Shown here one piece after another: positions 20,301 through 29,843 of a stretch of DNA of 64,000 bases; position 1 is the stretch's first letter; each line of letters opens with the position of its first letter. The notes beneath the pieces were generated by a model that saw only the letters and a list, made by a program, of their open reading frames with translations, was not told the origin of the DNA and made no database searches. The stretch lies in assembly GCA_020744425.1 (NCBI GenBank), contig JAGMUV010000014.1, positions 434,001 through 498,000 of the forward strand. The letters run 5' to 3'. The translations under genes were made by a program, and so were the position numbers. Source of the DNA: Dactylonectria macrodidyma. Its lineage: Eukaryota; Ascomycota; Sordariomycetes; Hypocreales; Nectriaceae.

Positions 20301-22664
20301 GGCTGGAACAATGACGATGTCTGGAACGTATGCATCACGTCATATCAGCTCGTACTACAGGATCAACAGGTCTTCAAGCGACGACGCTGGCATTACATGA
20401 TTCTTGACGAGGCGCACAACATCAAAAACTTCAAATCTCAGCGATGGCAGACTCTTCTTGGCTTCAATACCCATTCTCGGCTATTACTTACCGGAACCCC
20501 ACTTCAAAACAACCTGACGGAACTTTGGTCACTTTTGTTCTTCCTGATGCCAGCCCAGAATGGAGAAGGTGGATTTGCCGACCTGCAAGAGTTTCACGAT
20601 TGGTTTCACAAACCTGAGTCTCAGATTTTGGAGAGTGGAAGAGAGCAGATGGACGACGAGGCACGAGCTATCATCTCGAAGCTCCACAAAGTTCTTCGAC
20701 CCTACTTGCTCCGACGACTAAAAGCGGATGTTGAGAAGCAGATGCCGGGCAAATACGAGCATGTGGAATTCTGCCGACTCTCGAAGCGCCAGCGCGAGCT
20801 GTATGATGGGTTCCTGGGCCGAACCGACACCAGAGCTACTTTGGCATCTGGAAACTACCTATCCATCATCAATTGTTTGATGCAACTTCGAAAGGTCTGC
20901 AACCATCCTGACCTGTTCGTCGACCGACCCATCATGACGTCGTTCCGGATACAAAAGTCGATTGCCTCGGAGTATGACACGATTGATCAGAGGGTTCGGA
21001 AGTCTCTGCTTGGGCTCAAACCGATGAGCACCGTCGACTTGGGATTCCTCAATCTCATTCCAACCAAATACGAGCACCTTTCTACAGCCAAGACGGACAG
21101 GATCGCTCAGTTGAGTTCTCACAGAGCTTTGATGGACCTTCGAGAGACTCAAAAGGTTCGAGCTCAACAGGCGTACAAGAATTTGGACCCAGCTACAATT
21201 GAGTCCAACCTTGCCTATCTCGAAAGTGCCGCACGATGGGGTCGCTTCGAAGAGCTGCAGCATTGTGTGTACCTGAATGCCCTCCGCCGCCAGCAAAGAC
21301 CTATATACGGCAAGAACTTGGTGGAACTTTTGACACTCGGCACCGACAAAAGACCCTACAAACCCCGACCCAAGGTGCCGCGGCAAATCATGACTTGGTT
21401 CGAGGAGGAGTCACCACTGATTGAATCTATGATCCTCACTATTGACCAACGCGCCGACAGCTACAAGACACTCATCGAAAAGTTTTCGTGCGTGACTCCC
21501 GCTGTTGTGACTCGCGACTTGGAGCAATTTGTTTTGGGCCGCAAGGGAGTACAGGCGTTTACTGAGCATGACCTCAAGCTGTCAGCACCGGTTCGTTGGG
21601 CTCCTTTCCTACCGAAAGCCTCTCCACCAGATCCATGGCACGAGGCTCGCATGCGACTAAGCATTCAGTTCCCCGACAAGCGACTGTTGCAATACGACTG
21701 TGGAAAGCTCCAAATCCTCGACAAACTGCTACGGAAGCTTCAGACTGGTGGCCATCGCGCCCTCATCTTTACCCAGATGACCAAGGTTCTCGACGTCTTG
21801 GAACGATTCCTCAACATCCACGGACACAAGTACCTACGTCTCGACGGTGCCACCAAAGTTGAACAACGTCAGATCTTGACTGATCGGTTCAATCACGACC
21901 CACGAATCCTTTGCTTCATTCTGTCGACGCGCTCGGGTGGTCTCGGAATCAACCTCACCGGTGCGGACACGGTCATTTTCTACGACCAAGATTGGAATCC
22001 TGCAATGGACAAGCAGTGTCAAGATCGATGCCATCGCATTGGACAGACGCGTGATGTGCACATCTACCGTCTCATCAGCGAACACACCATCGAGGCCAAT
22101 ATTCTACGCAAAGCATCCCAGAAGCAAATGCTGGATGACGTGGTGATCCAAGAGGGTGAATTCACCACCGATCACTTCAACAAGGTCTCTGTCAGGGATG
22201 TCTTGGGCGACAAGGTGGATTCGACAAGCGAAGGCGTCGATGCAGCAGACGCAGCTCTAGATCGAGTTCTGGGTGGCCCCAGCAGCAATTCGGATCGCAC
22301 GGTCGGGCGCGTACTGGAACAAGCCGAGGACCGCGAAGATGTTACTGCCGCGCGAATGGCAGAGAAGGAAATCCAAGCCGACGAGGAAGATTTCACAGAG
22401 AAGCCTAGCAACAATGCCTCTGGCACTTCGACGGCCCGCCAAGGGACCCCGGCCAGCAAATCGGTTTTGGATGGAGGATTGGATGAGCCCGATACGGCGC
22501 TAGTGGAACAAGAGGCAGAGTACAATGCTTGGGGCGATCGGATGTACAACGTCGACGATTACATGCTCCGTATCATGGCGGAGCAGCTCAAGGGCACCAA
22601 GCTGGAACTACCAAAAGACAAAAAGAAGGGGAAGAAGAAGGGCAAAGACACCCGCAAAAGATGA
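17382..22664 (+). CDS. SWR1: SWR1 chromatin remodelling ATPase (Snf2 family)
   Basis: One uninterrupted exon of 1,760 residues. The N-terminus is disordered and basic. An HSA domain lies at about 350-440, followed by a long Asp/Glu-rich stretch (about 475-680) that suits histone binding. The split ATPase follows: GILADEMGLGKT with the P-loop at 906-913, DEAH at 1009, GTPLQNNL, then an insertion of about 250 residues. The C-terminal lobe starts near 1461, with STRSGGLGINL and QDRCHRIGQTRDV. The insertion between the lobes is diagnostic of the INO80/SWR1 branch, and the HSA plus acidic region favours SWR1, which exchanges H2A-H2B for H2A.Z-H2B. Length matches fungal SWR1. The C-terminus ends in a lysine-rich tail. 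Confidence 0.95.
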   Translation: MPEIASPDNVLPSSNPDAPKLEDDAPLPSSDGHDALNGTRNGTDSTGEAERETTPKTNGHLHDSPNGHAPGDERPAKRRRTRDLTPGSAKKLKPESPPWKRIDADGPTSFTQNGRRKSGRINTLPLELLPPSKKRVTRRSINGKGVSQEKAEPQTPNGNSKRLPNGSHKSAPATKTAHTKTASTPTPKTTSKKPAPEPRNSSRSTRRRSSPPPPQPTRQSARSRRSARFGDLNDAEDNKPKDPKHDATTRSPRIKLRVGRSGDIPLVHPDQVRKRPKIGTSFEDFWSRAGEIPVEDGGLFATEDGPPYTDEMAQKDARIILRIEDEVEPGGLLSQERCSVFLPEAEEEPPRQWARQDHLVKAMINFRKLMVAEQQRHRLTAKKVAEACRDEWLRRQPKSADQIEAEAREMWLFRYRAVVKTVFGTWENVRLEVNRRRLEEWEQEEQRRVKAALNEAVHLSEQKLQARQAELGSEQPSDEDDGFDDLTDDASLLDDGNDDDELELASNDDDGDDEADEDSDVMSLDEDDDADEDDDDQKDSVDEGLTQEQLRAKYANIPEVDKSPEDTDTMANGTGRDDTDAVEATEDPDTSDESVDMDDDMESTDLDGDDGDEGSGDDDSDGESDNGADGLLGMFFGKSELKQMKEEAAGSPVVDGKDDDTPNVDPDDTFISNGADDDEVSLVRHPDSPNGDVLENGHTSPAVVEGEEPTATTDLPNGMSAENSGNDQLLSPMPVEDPIAAPVTDASAPDVFVPDAPIPDVSIPDPSDLDAPAVDVSAPEPKDEDIVMTEIEDQPKQDPSIKPTTSATSEKPHAIETDPVTNPPSSDDSLSPPPTSETKLSDFDTASEIGMVVDKPEASRSGSPQSSRHKTEVPFLLRGTLREYQRDGLDWLAGLYANKTNGILADEMGLGKTIQTIALLAHLACAHEVWGPHLVIVPTSVMLNWEMEFKKWCPGFKILAYYGSQEERKRKRQGWNNDDVWNVCITSYQLVLQDQQVFKRRRWHYMILDEAHNIKNFKSQRWQTLLGFNTHSRLLLTGTPLQNNLTELWSLLFFLMPAQNGEGGFADLQEFHDWFHKPESQILESGREQMDDEARAIISKLHKVLRPYLLRRLKADVEKQMPGKYEHVEFCRLSKRQRELYDGFLGRTDTRATLASGNYLSIINCLMQLRKVCNHPDLFVDRPIMTSFRIQKSIASEYDTIDQRVRKSLLGLKPMSTVDLGFLNLIPTKYEHLSTAKTDRIAQLSSHRALMDLRETQKVRAQQAYKNLDPATIESNLAYLESAARWGRFEELQHCVYLNALRRQQRPIYGKNLVELLTLGTDKRPYKPRPKVPRQIMTWFEEESPLIESMILTIDQRADSYKTLIEKFSCVTPAVVTRDLEQFVLGRKGVQAFTEHDLKLSAPVRWAPFLPKASPPDPWHEARMRLSIQFPDKRLLQYDCGKLQILDKLLRKLQTGGHRALIFTQMTKVLDVLERFLNIHGHKYLRLDGATKVEQRQILTDRFNHDPRILCFILSTRSGGLGINLTGADTVIFYDQDWNPAMDKQCQDRCHRIGQTRDVHIYRLISEHTIEANILRKASQKQMLDDVVIQEGEFTTDHFNKVSVRDVLGDKVDSTSEGVDAADAALDRVLGGPSSNSDRTVGRVLEQAEDREDVTAARMAEKEIQADEEDFTEKPSNNASGTSTARQGTPASKSVLDGGLDEPDTALVEQEAEYNAWGDRMYNVDDYMLRIMAEQLKGTKLELPKDKKKGKKKGKDTRKR

Positions 22665-23234
22665 CGACGGCTACCTCAGGGAGTCACTGTATAAGCATAA
22701 TCCGCCCACGATTGTGGGCAACTGTTCGCGATATTTGTACACTAACATTGGTTATGGGCAAGGCGAAGTCCAGTCAAAAAAAAACAAATGATAGAAAGGT
22801 CGGGTGCACAGGCATTGGTGTTTGTAGATGCATTGGGTCAGGATTGATGGTGTCAAGACAATGCTTGTCAATTCATATACATAAATACTATCGCATAACA
22901 CCCGGTGTCCAGCTACGCCATATGCAACTTGGCCTGAACGTCAGGGCAAATCGCATGTATAAAAGAGCAGAGGAGTCATTCGCCCCTCGCCGTTATCCAG
23001 AAAGATGAGCAGCAGTTTTCATCGCTGCGTAGAAATGAAGAGGCTATTAGGCCTTGCGAGCCGTATGTGCTCCGTGGTGTAAGTTACGCGATTGAGTTGA
23101 TCAAGAAGGATATTTGATAACAATACTCGAAGGATAAGTGTCGAGCAATCTGAAAACGAAACGAAGATTTGAGCTAATGGAAAACAGGAGTTAGGATACA
23201 GGACATAGAGCAGAGAGGGAGATGGCCGACATAC
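22665..23234. other. 3' region between SWR1 and the pheromone gene
   Basis: Convergent 3' ends. An A9 run at 22779-22787 and short AT-rich patches are present. No gene recognised. Confidence 0.5.
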
Positions 23235-24125
23235 TTAGTTGAACGAGTCGACGATGCTGCGAGCGACGGTGCGCATGGCGGTGACGTCTCGCTTGGCCTT
23301 CCAGCACGACTGACCAGGGCGCATGCACCAGGGCTCGGGGCTGGCATCGCGCTTCCAGCAAGACTGGCCAGGACGCATGCACCAGGGCTGGGCGTCCCGC
23401 TTGGCGAAGTAGGCCGGGTCGAATGGCTTGTCGTCAAGGTCCTCGTCGTCAGAGCCAACGGCCTCGAGGACGGCTTCGGCGGCACGCTTGGCTTTCCAGC
23501 AGGACTGTCCGGGACGCATGCACCATCTCTTGTCCTCGGCGACGGCTTCGGCGTCGGCTTCCGGGTTGGCATCGCGCTTGTTCTTCCAGCAGGATTGGCC
23601 GGGACGCATGCACCAGGGCGCGGGGAGGGCATCGCGCTTCCCCTTGTCGTCGCTGTCGGCGTGGAACTCCTTGTCGAGGCCGAGACCGAAGTAGTAAGCG
23701 AAGGGATCGTCCTCAGTGGCGGCCGCGGTGTTGGCCAGCTCGTTGACGGCACGCTTGGCAGTGAAGGCGGCGCCGCCCCGGAGGTTGCTGAGGTCGGCGG
23801 CAGCATCACGGGCCTGGAGACCACCAGAGGTACCAATGGCTTCGGCGAAGGCCTCGGCCGCACGCTTGGCCTTCCAGCAAGACTGGCCGGGACGCATACA
23901 CCATCTCTTGTCCTCGGCATCGCGTTTGGCCTTCCAGCAGGACTGTCCGGGGCGCATGCACCATCTCTTGTCCTCGGTCACGGCCTCGGCTGCGGGGCTG
24001 GCATCGCGCTTCTTCCAGCACGACTGGCCGGGACGCATGCACCACGGCTCGGCGGCCGCATCAGGGGCCGGGGCGGCGAGCACGCTGGTCGCCAGGACGG
24101 CGAGGGTGGCAAGGATGAACTTCAT
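23235..24125 (-). CDS. Alpha-type mating pheromone precursor, seven WCMRPGQSCW repeats
   Basis: A 296-residue intronless precursor. Residues 1-18 form a signal peptide (MKFILATLAVLATSVLAA). The decapeptide WCMRPGQSCW occurs seven times, identical in each copy, at residues 28-37, 55-64, 75-84, 171-180, 201-210, 248-257 and 266-275. Each copy is followed by Lys and a dibasic site (KKR, KAKR, KNKR or KR) for Kex2-like cleavage; Kex1-like trimming would remove the extra Lys. Copies 2, 3 and 5 follow KR directly. The others are preceded by X-Pro or X-Ala pairs that a Ste13-type dipeptidyl peptidase could trim. Cys2 and Cys9 can form a disulfide. The mature peptide should bind a Ste2-type receptor on the opposite mating type. 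A spacer of 86 residues without a copy separates repeats 3 and 4. Confidence 0.95.
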   Translation of the reverse strand: MKFILATLAVLATSVLAAPAPDAAAEPWCMRPGQSCWKKRDASPAAEAVTEDKRWCMRPGQSCWKAKRDAEDKRWCMRPGQSCWKAKRAAEAFAEAIGTSGGLQARDAAADLSNLRGGAAFTAKRAVNELANTAAATEDDPFAYYFGLGLDKEFHADSDDKGKRDALPAPWCMRPGQSCWKNKRDANPEADAEAVAEDKRWCMRPGQSCWKAKRAAEAVLEAVGSDDEDLDDKPFDPAYFAKRDAQPWCMRPGQSCWKRDASPEPWCMRPGQSCWKAKRDVTAMRTVARSIVDSFN

Positions 24126-25845
24126 GTTGAGTTAGTGTAAGCCGGGTAGAGTTAAAAAGGGGCTTGTTGGAGCGAGAGAGGGAACTCGTGACGAGTTGAG
24201 AGGGAGATCTTGACTTGAGATGAGATCGCTGCTTGGCCTTGGGGCTCTCATGTGATGTTGCAATGAAGCTGGAGAAGAAGAGACGAAATACACGGAGATT
24301 ATGGCGAGATTTATAGAACAAGCCGTCAATAGCTATTACGAGTACACTCGTTTGTGTGTTCAGCCCAACCGTCAAAGGCCTGCCGTTATCGTCTGTTCAA
24401 CAGGGGCCGCCTATTCAGTCTATTGATGCCGGCGGGGTCAATAACGACACCCACAGGTGAGGCTTTCGCAAAGAACGCTGTTCAAAGTAATTTCGCCTGC
24501 ACGGGGTCTCTCGCTTCCAGACCAGTCTATCATAAATCATGAAAGAGAATCCCATCACCACCATGCAACTCTAGTGCGGGCATCGCGAACCTTGGCCGGG
24601 GAGGGTGGCAGGCGGGGTTGTGCGGCAGAGGGCGTATTGAGCAGGACAAGGGGAAACTCAACACGTGAACTACTACGGTCGATTGAGCAGCTACTGTGTG
24701 TTACGGGTGGGCATTCCTGCATATAGACCTTTTCTTTGGGGCGGGTTTGCTACCCCCAAGCCAAGCCTTGAAGCAGACGATGGCATTCCAAGAGTCGAGC
24801 AAGCAGCCCACCACTGGAATAAGTGAGTTGCTTGCTTAATCGTCTCCCATTCAGTAATCAGTAATCAGGAAAATAGCCTTGCCCGGGTTTTTATTCGTCC
24901 ACCCGAGTGTCAAAGTGAGGCGCGGGCTGTGAGTGGCCAAATCTCGCTATTGAAGTTCTATTCAACCCCAAAAGGGGTATAGGGGTTGGGATGGCAGCCA
25001 CGACCGTTTTGAAAGCAAACCCAGATGGAAACATACTCATGTGACACTCATCAAAGGCGAGGATATGTAAATGGAATGTTAGATTGGCAACCAAAGAAGC
25101 TGGCTTGCCAGTGAAAGTTGCTGTCGTGCGCCGACGGCCGTTGATGGGAGCGGGAGCGTGGTTTCACGGCCGAGCTAGATCGGGACCGAGGGTGGGTTCA
25201 CAAACGCCGTTGTAGCGATTCTAATCCACCGTGGACATGGTAGTTACGCTGTACCTGGAAGTTGGTATTCAAGCGAGAAACTGCCTCACTTCATCGATGG
25301 GGTGCTGTTCAGGCCGCCGTACCTCGTCAAGTGGTGGCTCTTCGGCAACATCAATGCCGAACCGACTTGTCAGTTTGAGATACAAGACGAGATGAGCATG
25401 GAATTTTTGGTCATATTCACTGGTGCAAGGGCGCACGCTGGCTGAACATGGCCCTCGTTCGTTGGCTGCCTGCAAGGCGCCGCCTCCGCATCAACATGAG
25501 CTGAAGGTGAGGCGCAACTCAGTTCTGAATCGACACTAATCATCCACCACCGTAATTCACACAGCAAATAAGCCTAGCATCAGAGGGCTAGGGCTCTGCA
25601 CTGTGGAAGTTTGCCTACGCCTAATAGCAATGCTCTAAAGTGCGGTGCTGCAGTGGAGGTTTGTGATTCGCCCGTGAATCACGATCGGCCAGCTCTCTGC
25701 CCAAGGTAACCACGTTTGAGCGCTGATCATTTTATTTCTCCCTCCTTCACTCCTCACACCGAGGCATTCGCCCACTTGTCCGCATCGCCTATCGCGTAGA
25801 AACGCTTCACACCTACTGAACTCTGCAAGCACCCACCTCCAGGTC
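24126..25845. other. Long promoter/intergenic region upstream of the pheromone gene
   Basis: About 1.7 kb without a supportable gene. It contains the candidate pheromone promoter at its left end. Open frames of 60-90 codons on both strands show no motif. Confidence 0.5.
24309..24316 (-). promoter_or_regulatory. Candidate TATA box of the pheromone precursor gene
   Basis: CTATAAAT on the minus strand about 185 bp upstream of the pheromone start codon. Confidence 0.5.
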
Positions 25846-27073
25846 ATGAAGCTTGAACCCATTGAGGAGCGGGTAGAGCTGAACCAGTCTGGAGCCGATT
25901 CTGCGCCGCGACCACCGAAACGTCAGAAGCTGGCAGAAGAGAGCGTCATTCTCAACGACGAGTCTCATTCTGCGATCCTGTCTTCACTGCCAAAGCCTTC
26001 CCTTACTGAACTACCTCCGCCTGATGAAGCTACTGGATGTAACGACGGACAAGCGAAACTGTCTTTGACGGGCTTCTCGCGAATGGATTTCGTCAAATAC
26101 CATAAAAAGTGTCCCGGTTCTCTCAGGAAACTCTGTGATGACCTCGAGGCGCTTCAGCACCAACGGAGCATCAAAAGGCAGTGGGTAGACGATGCGTAGT
26201 TGTCGACATGTGCCAGCTAACTCCATTGTAGCTCCTCAACAACGGCTTTCGAATCCGAGAAAGTTTGTGTTGGAAGGCAGGCGAGAATGAGCACAAACTA
26301 CATCAGTCTTATCCTGATGTTAATTTTATCCTTGATCTGATGCATTCAACCAGACAGGCTATCGGCGATGAGGAATGGGGAGAAGGCTGGGAAGAAAACT
26401 GGAATCATAGAATCAACGGCCCGATTCTGCAATTCGTTTTCGGAAAGAAGTGGCAGGAACCTAGCATTTCTGACCTTCATTGTTGGCACGTCCTCCCTTA
26501 CCTATTAAGATCTGCACGTTGCTGACCTACTCACGTTGGCATAGTACATCGGCGACGATTTCTACGCCATCTATATCGTCTCCTAGCCCATCCAAGTACA
26601 TCGATTACTGCGTCACAATCTCTCATGAAGCTGGTTCCTCAGATATGAAAGCTATTGAGGAGCTAGTCTATCAGAAGGGTGTTTCGTCCATCAATCATAC
26701 CGAAGCAAGCCCGCTCTGGAATCAACCGATTGCCATTTCCATCACAACCACTGGGAGCTCGGCCTAGGAACCAGCCCTCAAACGTGTTGGCATCTGGACA
26801 TCGGCACATTGGCAGAGTCTACGCAATTTCAGGGGTAGATGGCGCTTCGACCTCATCCAGTTCTTACCGGCAATCATCATCCAGGATGGGCAATGGAGTC
26901 TCGTCGCGACGACGCAACAGAACGGTCATACTTCTCTGTTCCGTCGGCGTTATCTTGGAGACACACAGACAGTTCGGGGAATCTACCGGTTGATTGCTTC
27001 CTTGCAGTTGTTAAGAGCCTGGGTTGTAGACACGTATTGGCCCGCGTTCAAGAACGATCTCATCGATCAGTGA
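25846..27073 (+). pseudogene. Fungal PD-(D/E)XK nuclease-like domain protein, disrupted
   Basis: Exon 1 (25846-26184) is spliced to exon 2 from 26232 through an intron with a GCTAACT branch site. The product then reads LLNNGFRIRESLCWKAGENE, followed by conserved-looking ILDLMHSTR and WNHRINGPIL. Around 26490-26545 the frame changes without a splice pair that restores it. The new frame continues with KYIDYCVTIS, SSINHTEASPLWNQPIAIS and then an in-frame TAG (26765-26767). After the stop the same frame stays open for 101 codons with GIWTSAHWQSLR, LPAIIIQDGQWSLVATTQQ and ending YWPAFKNDLIDQ. This pattern matches the fungal PD-(D/E)XK nuclease-like family often found as dispersed paralogues. Its cellular role is unknown. 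The premature TAG plus the frame change argue for a broken gene; an unusual intron remains possible at the first break. Confidence 0.65.
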
Positions 27074-27399
27074 ATTCGATGCTAGGTCCTCCGCATCATC
27101 GCCATCAACACCCTAGATGAACAAGCCAATAGGGGTAGCTGGGAGGGTGCTGGGATTGATTGAGATGCACAAGCAAGCAAAACTTGGTGTCGAAAAGAAT
27201 AACTGGGTTAGCTATGGTCAGGCTCTGCTCCAAGTCGAGCGTAGAAAGACACGCCGACTCCGCAACCACTTTAGTTTGAGACTTCTAAACTCGTCACTAG
27301 CACAGCGAATACAACACGGAAACATATTTGACAGGTAATGTTTATTAGTATGAAGTATCAACTGCGAGTTAAGTGACCATGCCGCATCACTCGCTTCCG
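27074..27399. other. Intergenic, no gene recognised
   Basis: Short gap between the broken nuclease-like gene and the 3' end of the phytase gene. Nothing recognised. Confidence 0.45.
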
Positions 27400-29843
27400 C
27401 TACTTTCGCGGATCCCAGTCGGTGTCGATCTCCTTCAGCAGCCCCTTGATGCCCAAGTTCTTGGACCCGAGGATGTCCTCTAGACTAATGAGCTTGAAGC
27501 TCGCCGCGTTGCTCGTCGTCCCATCCGGTAGCTGGTTCGCGTCATCGTGCACAACTACCAGACCGTATGGAAAGTCGTCATTGAGGGCCACGCCGACGGC
27601 CGCGAGTCCATCCGTGTTGCTGACGGCGTCAATCTGGCTGTCCGAAGAGGCCGTCACGGTAAAGGTGGTGACGTAGGCGTGCGGTGAGGCGCGGCGGTAG
27701 ACGTTGTACGCGCTGACGCCCTGGCACGATACCAGGATGAAGCCCTCGTCGGGGTTCGGGCCGACTACCAGCGTGACGCCCTCGACGTCGCCGTAGAGCT
27801 GGCCGTCGCCAATCTCAGCGACGAGCACACCAGAGTCTCCGGCGTCCGGTTCCGCGCCGTATCTCCACAGTGCCCGGGGCTCCTCGCCGATGAAGATCCA
27901 TCCGTTCTCCTCGTCAGTGACGCAGCCCTCGACCTGGCCGCCGCTGCCTCCAGTAAAGTCTCTGACCAAGGTCGTCTGCAGCTCACCATCGGCCGTGGAC
28001 GTCAGCTCGTATTGCAAATAGCGGGCCGACTTTTCATTGACAAATAGGTACTGCTTTCCCGTGCTAGGCGAGCGGTAGGTGCACGAGCCGTAGACCTCGA
28101 AGTCGTCGACGACGGGGTGGCTGCCGCCCGCGATGTCTACCAGGGTACCGTTTGAGCGCATCTCGAAGAGGCACAGCGTGTCGTCTTCACGGCACGCGGC
28201 AAACGCCAGGTCGACAGTGCGGTCGCCGGCTTCGAAGCCGTAGATCATGTCCACGTTGTTGGGCTCGCCGGCAGTGAAAGCCTGGAGGAGGTTGCCGGAC
28301 AGGTCGAAGACGCCGAGACCGGCCGCGTCGCCTGACTTCATGGTTGCGACGATGCGCGACTCTTCACGCGACACGGGCGAGATCCAAATGGCCGGATCGT
28401 CACCATCGCCTGGCCGCGCCTCGGTCTCGTACGTCGCCTCGACCAGGAGGAACGAGCAGTGCAAGCCGCCCCATCCCTTTTCGCACTTGCAGACGTTGGG
28501 CCCGACACACTTTCCTCGGCCGGAGCAGTCGTCCGTGCAGGTATACTTGGTGCACTGCTTTCCAGCGAAGCCCGAGAAGCAGTCGCACTTTTGCTGCTTG
28601 TTCTTGAGGCAGTATCCGCTCTCGGAGCATGTGCTGCATATGGTGTCGTTCTTGGAGCTGACCTTTTCCTTGCGGGGGTTGTATGCCGTGTTCGCCTTGA
28701 TGCCGGCGGCGCTGAGGATGTCTTCGAGGGACGTGACGCCAAAGCCCTTGCCCTCGTCCGTCTCGATCGCGTAGGTCAAGACACCAGCGGGGTACCTGGA
28801 AGTGGCGGCCTGGTAGATGCTGAGGCCCGAAACCTCAATGTCTTCCCGCCCAGTCAAAGTCACGGTAGCCTTGAGCGAGAAATCTTTGTCGTAAATGGCG
28901 ACCTTGTTCTCCTGGGCGACGAAAAGGTAGTCGGCGCCCTTCTTGGTGGAGACGTACACGGCCACGCCTGTCACGTCGTCCTCGGCTTCGCCAAACTGGG
29001 TGATTTCAGGTGCCTCGGTGCTCTCCTTGAGCGAGAACACGTAGACGTCCTTGTCGTCGCCTACGGACAGGTACATGCGCGACTGTGACCGCGACACGGC
29101 GCATCCAGAGACCTCAAAGGACGTGTCAAAGGTTTGGACCTATCCCAATTAGCAATACTCATCTGAAGAACGGGCTTGCTTACCTCGACAATCTCAACCG
29201 ACTTCCCGGTCTTGCGTACAAGCAGCTGCACGGCTTGGCTCTTTCCGAAGAGGTAGAGGTAGTCGTTGCCCGCCTGGCTCTTCCATGAGCAGAGAGCGGA
29301 CCAGTCTCCAAGTGCTTTGAAGTCGGCACCCTTAATGTGCGTAATCTTAGGCGCTTCAAAGAGGCGAATAACAGAGTCCGGCTGTGCAATAGTCGCAACT
29401 AGATCTCTGTCCCCGACGTCATGCAACGTCGCGACGAGCTTCGTCCTGCCCGTCGTCCGCGCGGTGACTTGGGAGAGCGATGGGGAATCGAGGCTAAAGA
29501 CGTGGAAGCCGCCTGTGTCAGGATCGCCATCATTTCCGATAAGCAGCGGCTTTTTGCTAGAGTAGTAGACGGCCGTAAAGTCGGATTCTACCTCAGACGT
29601 GATGGCGGTAACGTTGACGTCCAATTCCACCACAGCGGCAGAGGCGAACCACGCCTGAAGGCCGACCGCTAGAAGGCCGACGATGCTAGAAGCCACCATG
29701 ATGAAGGCAATACAGGCACTCCGAGACTGCAAAACCCGAGACTGGAAACCCCGAAGCTGGGAAGAGGAGTTGGTTACGGGTACCGCATCTCTTCCCTTCG
29801 CGGACCTCTCTGAGTTATAGGTCATCGTGGTCGCATTCTCCAC
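27400..29843 (-). CDS. Membrane-anchored beta-propeller phytase (3-phytase) with EGF-like repeats
   Basis: Two exons, 29843-29184 and 29139-27400, give 799 residues; the 44-bp intron is phase 0. A single hydrophobic span at about 44-70 after a basic N-terminus predicts a type II membrane anchor. An N-terminal propeller-like half (about 80-370) is followed by cysteine-rich EGF-like repeats at about 388-448. The C-terminal catalytic-type beta-propeller (about 455-799) has DGDDPAIWISP, NNVDMIYGF, GGQVEGCVTDEE, DVEGVTL and FPYGLVVVHDD, which match the Ca-dependent BPP phytase family. It would release phosphate from inositol hexakisphosphate at the cell surface. The N-terminal half resembles a degenerate second propeller, as in dual-domain phytases. 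A start at a later Met (residue 7) is possible. Confidence 0.88.

Noticed and set aside
28459..29088. 209-codon plus-strand frame
   Set aside because: Antisense to the phytase gene, without motifs.
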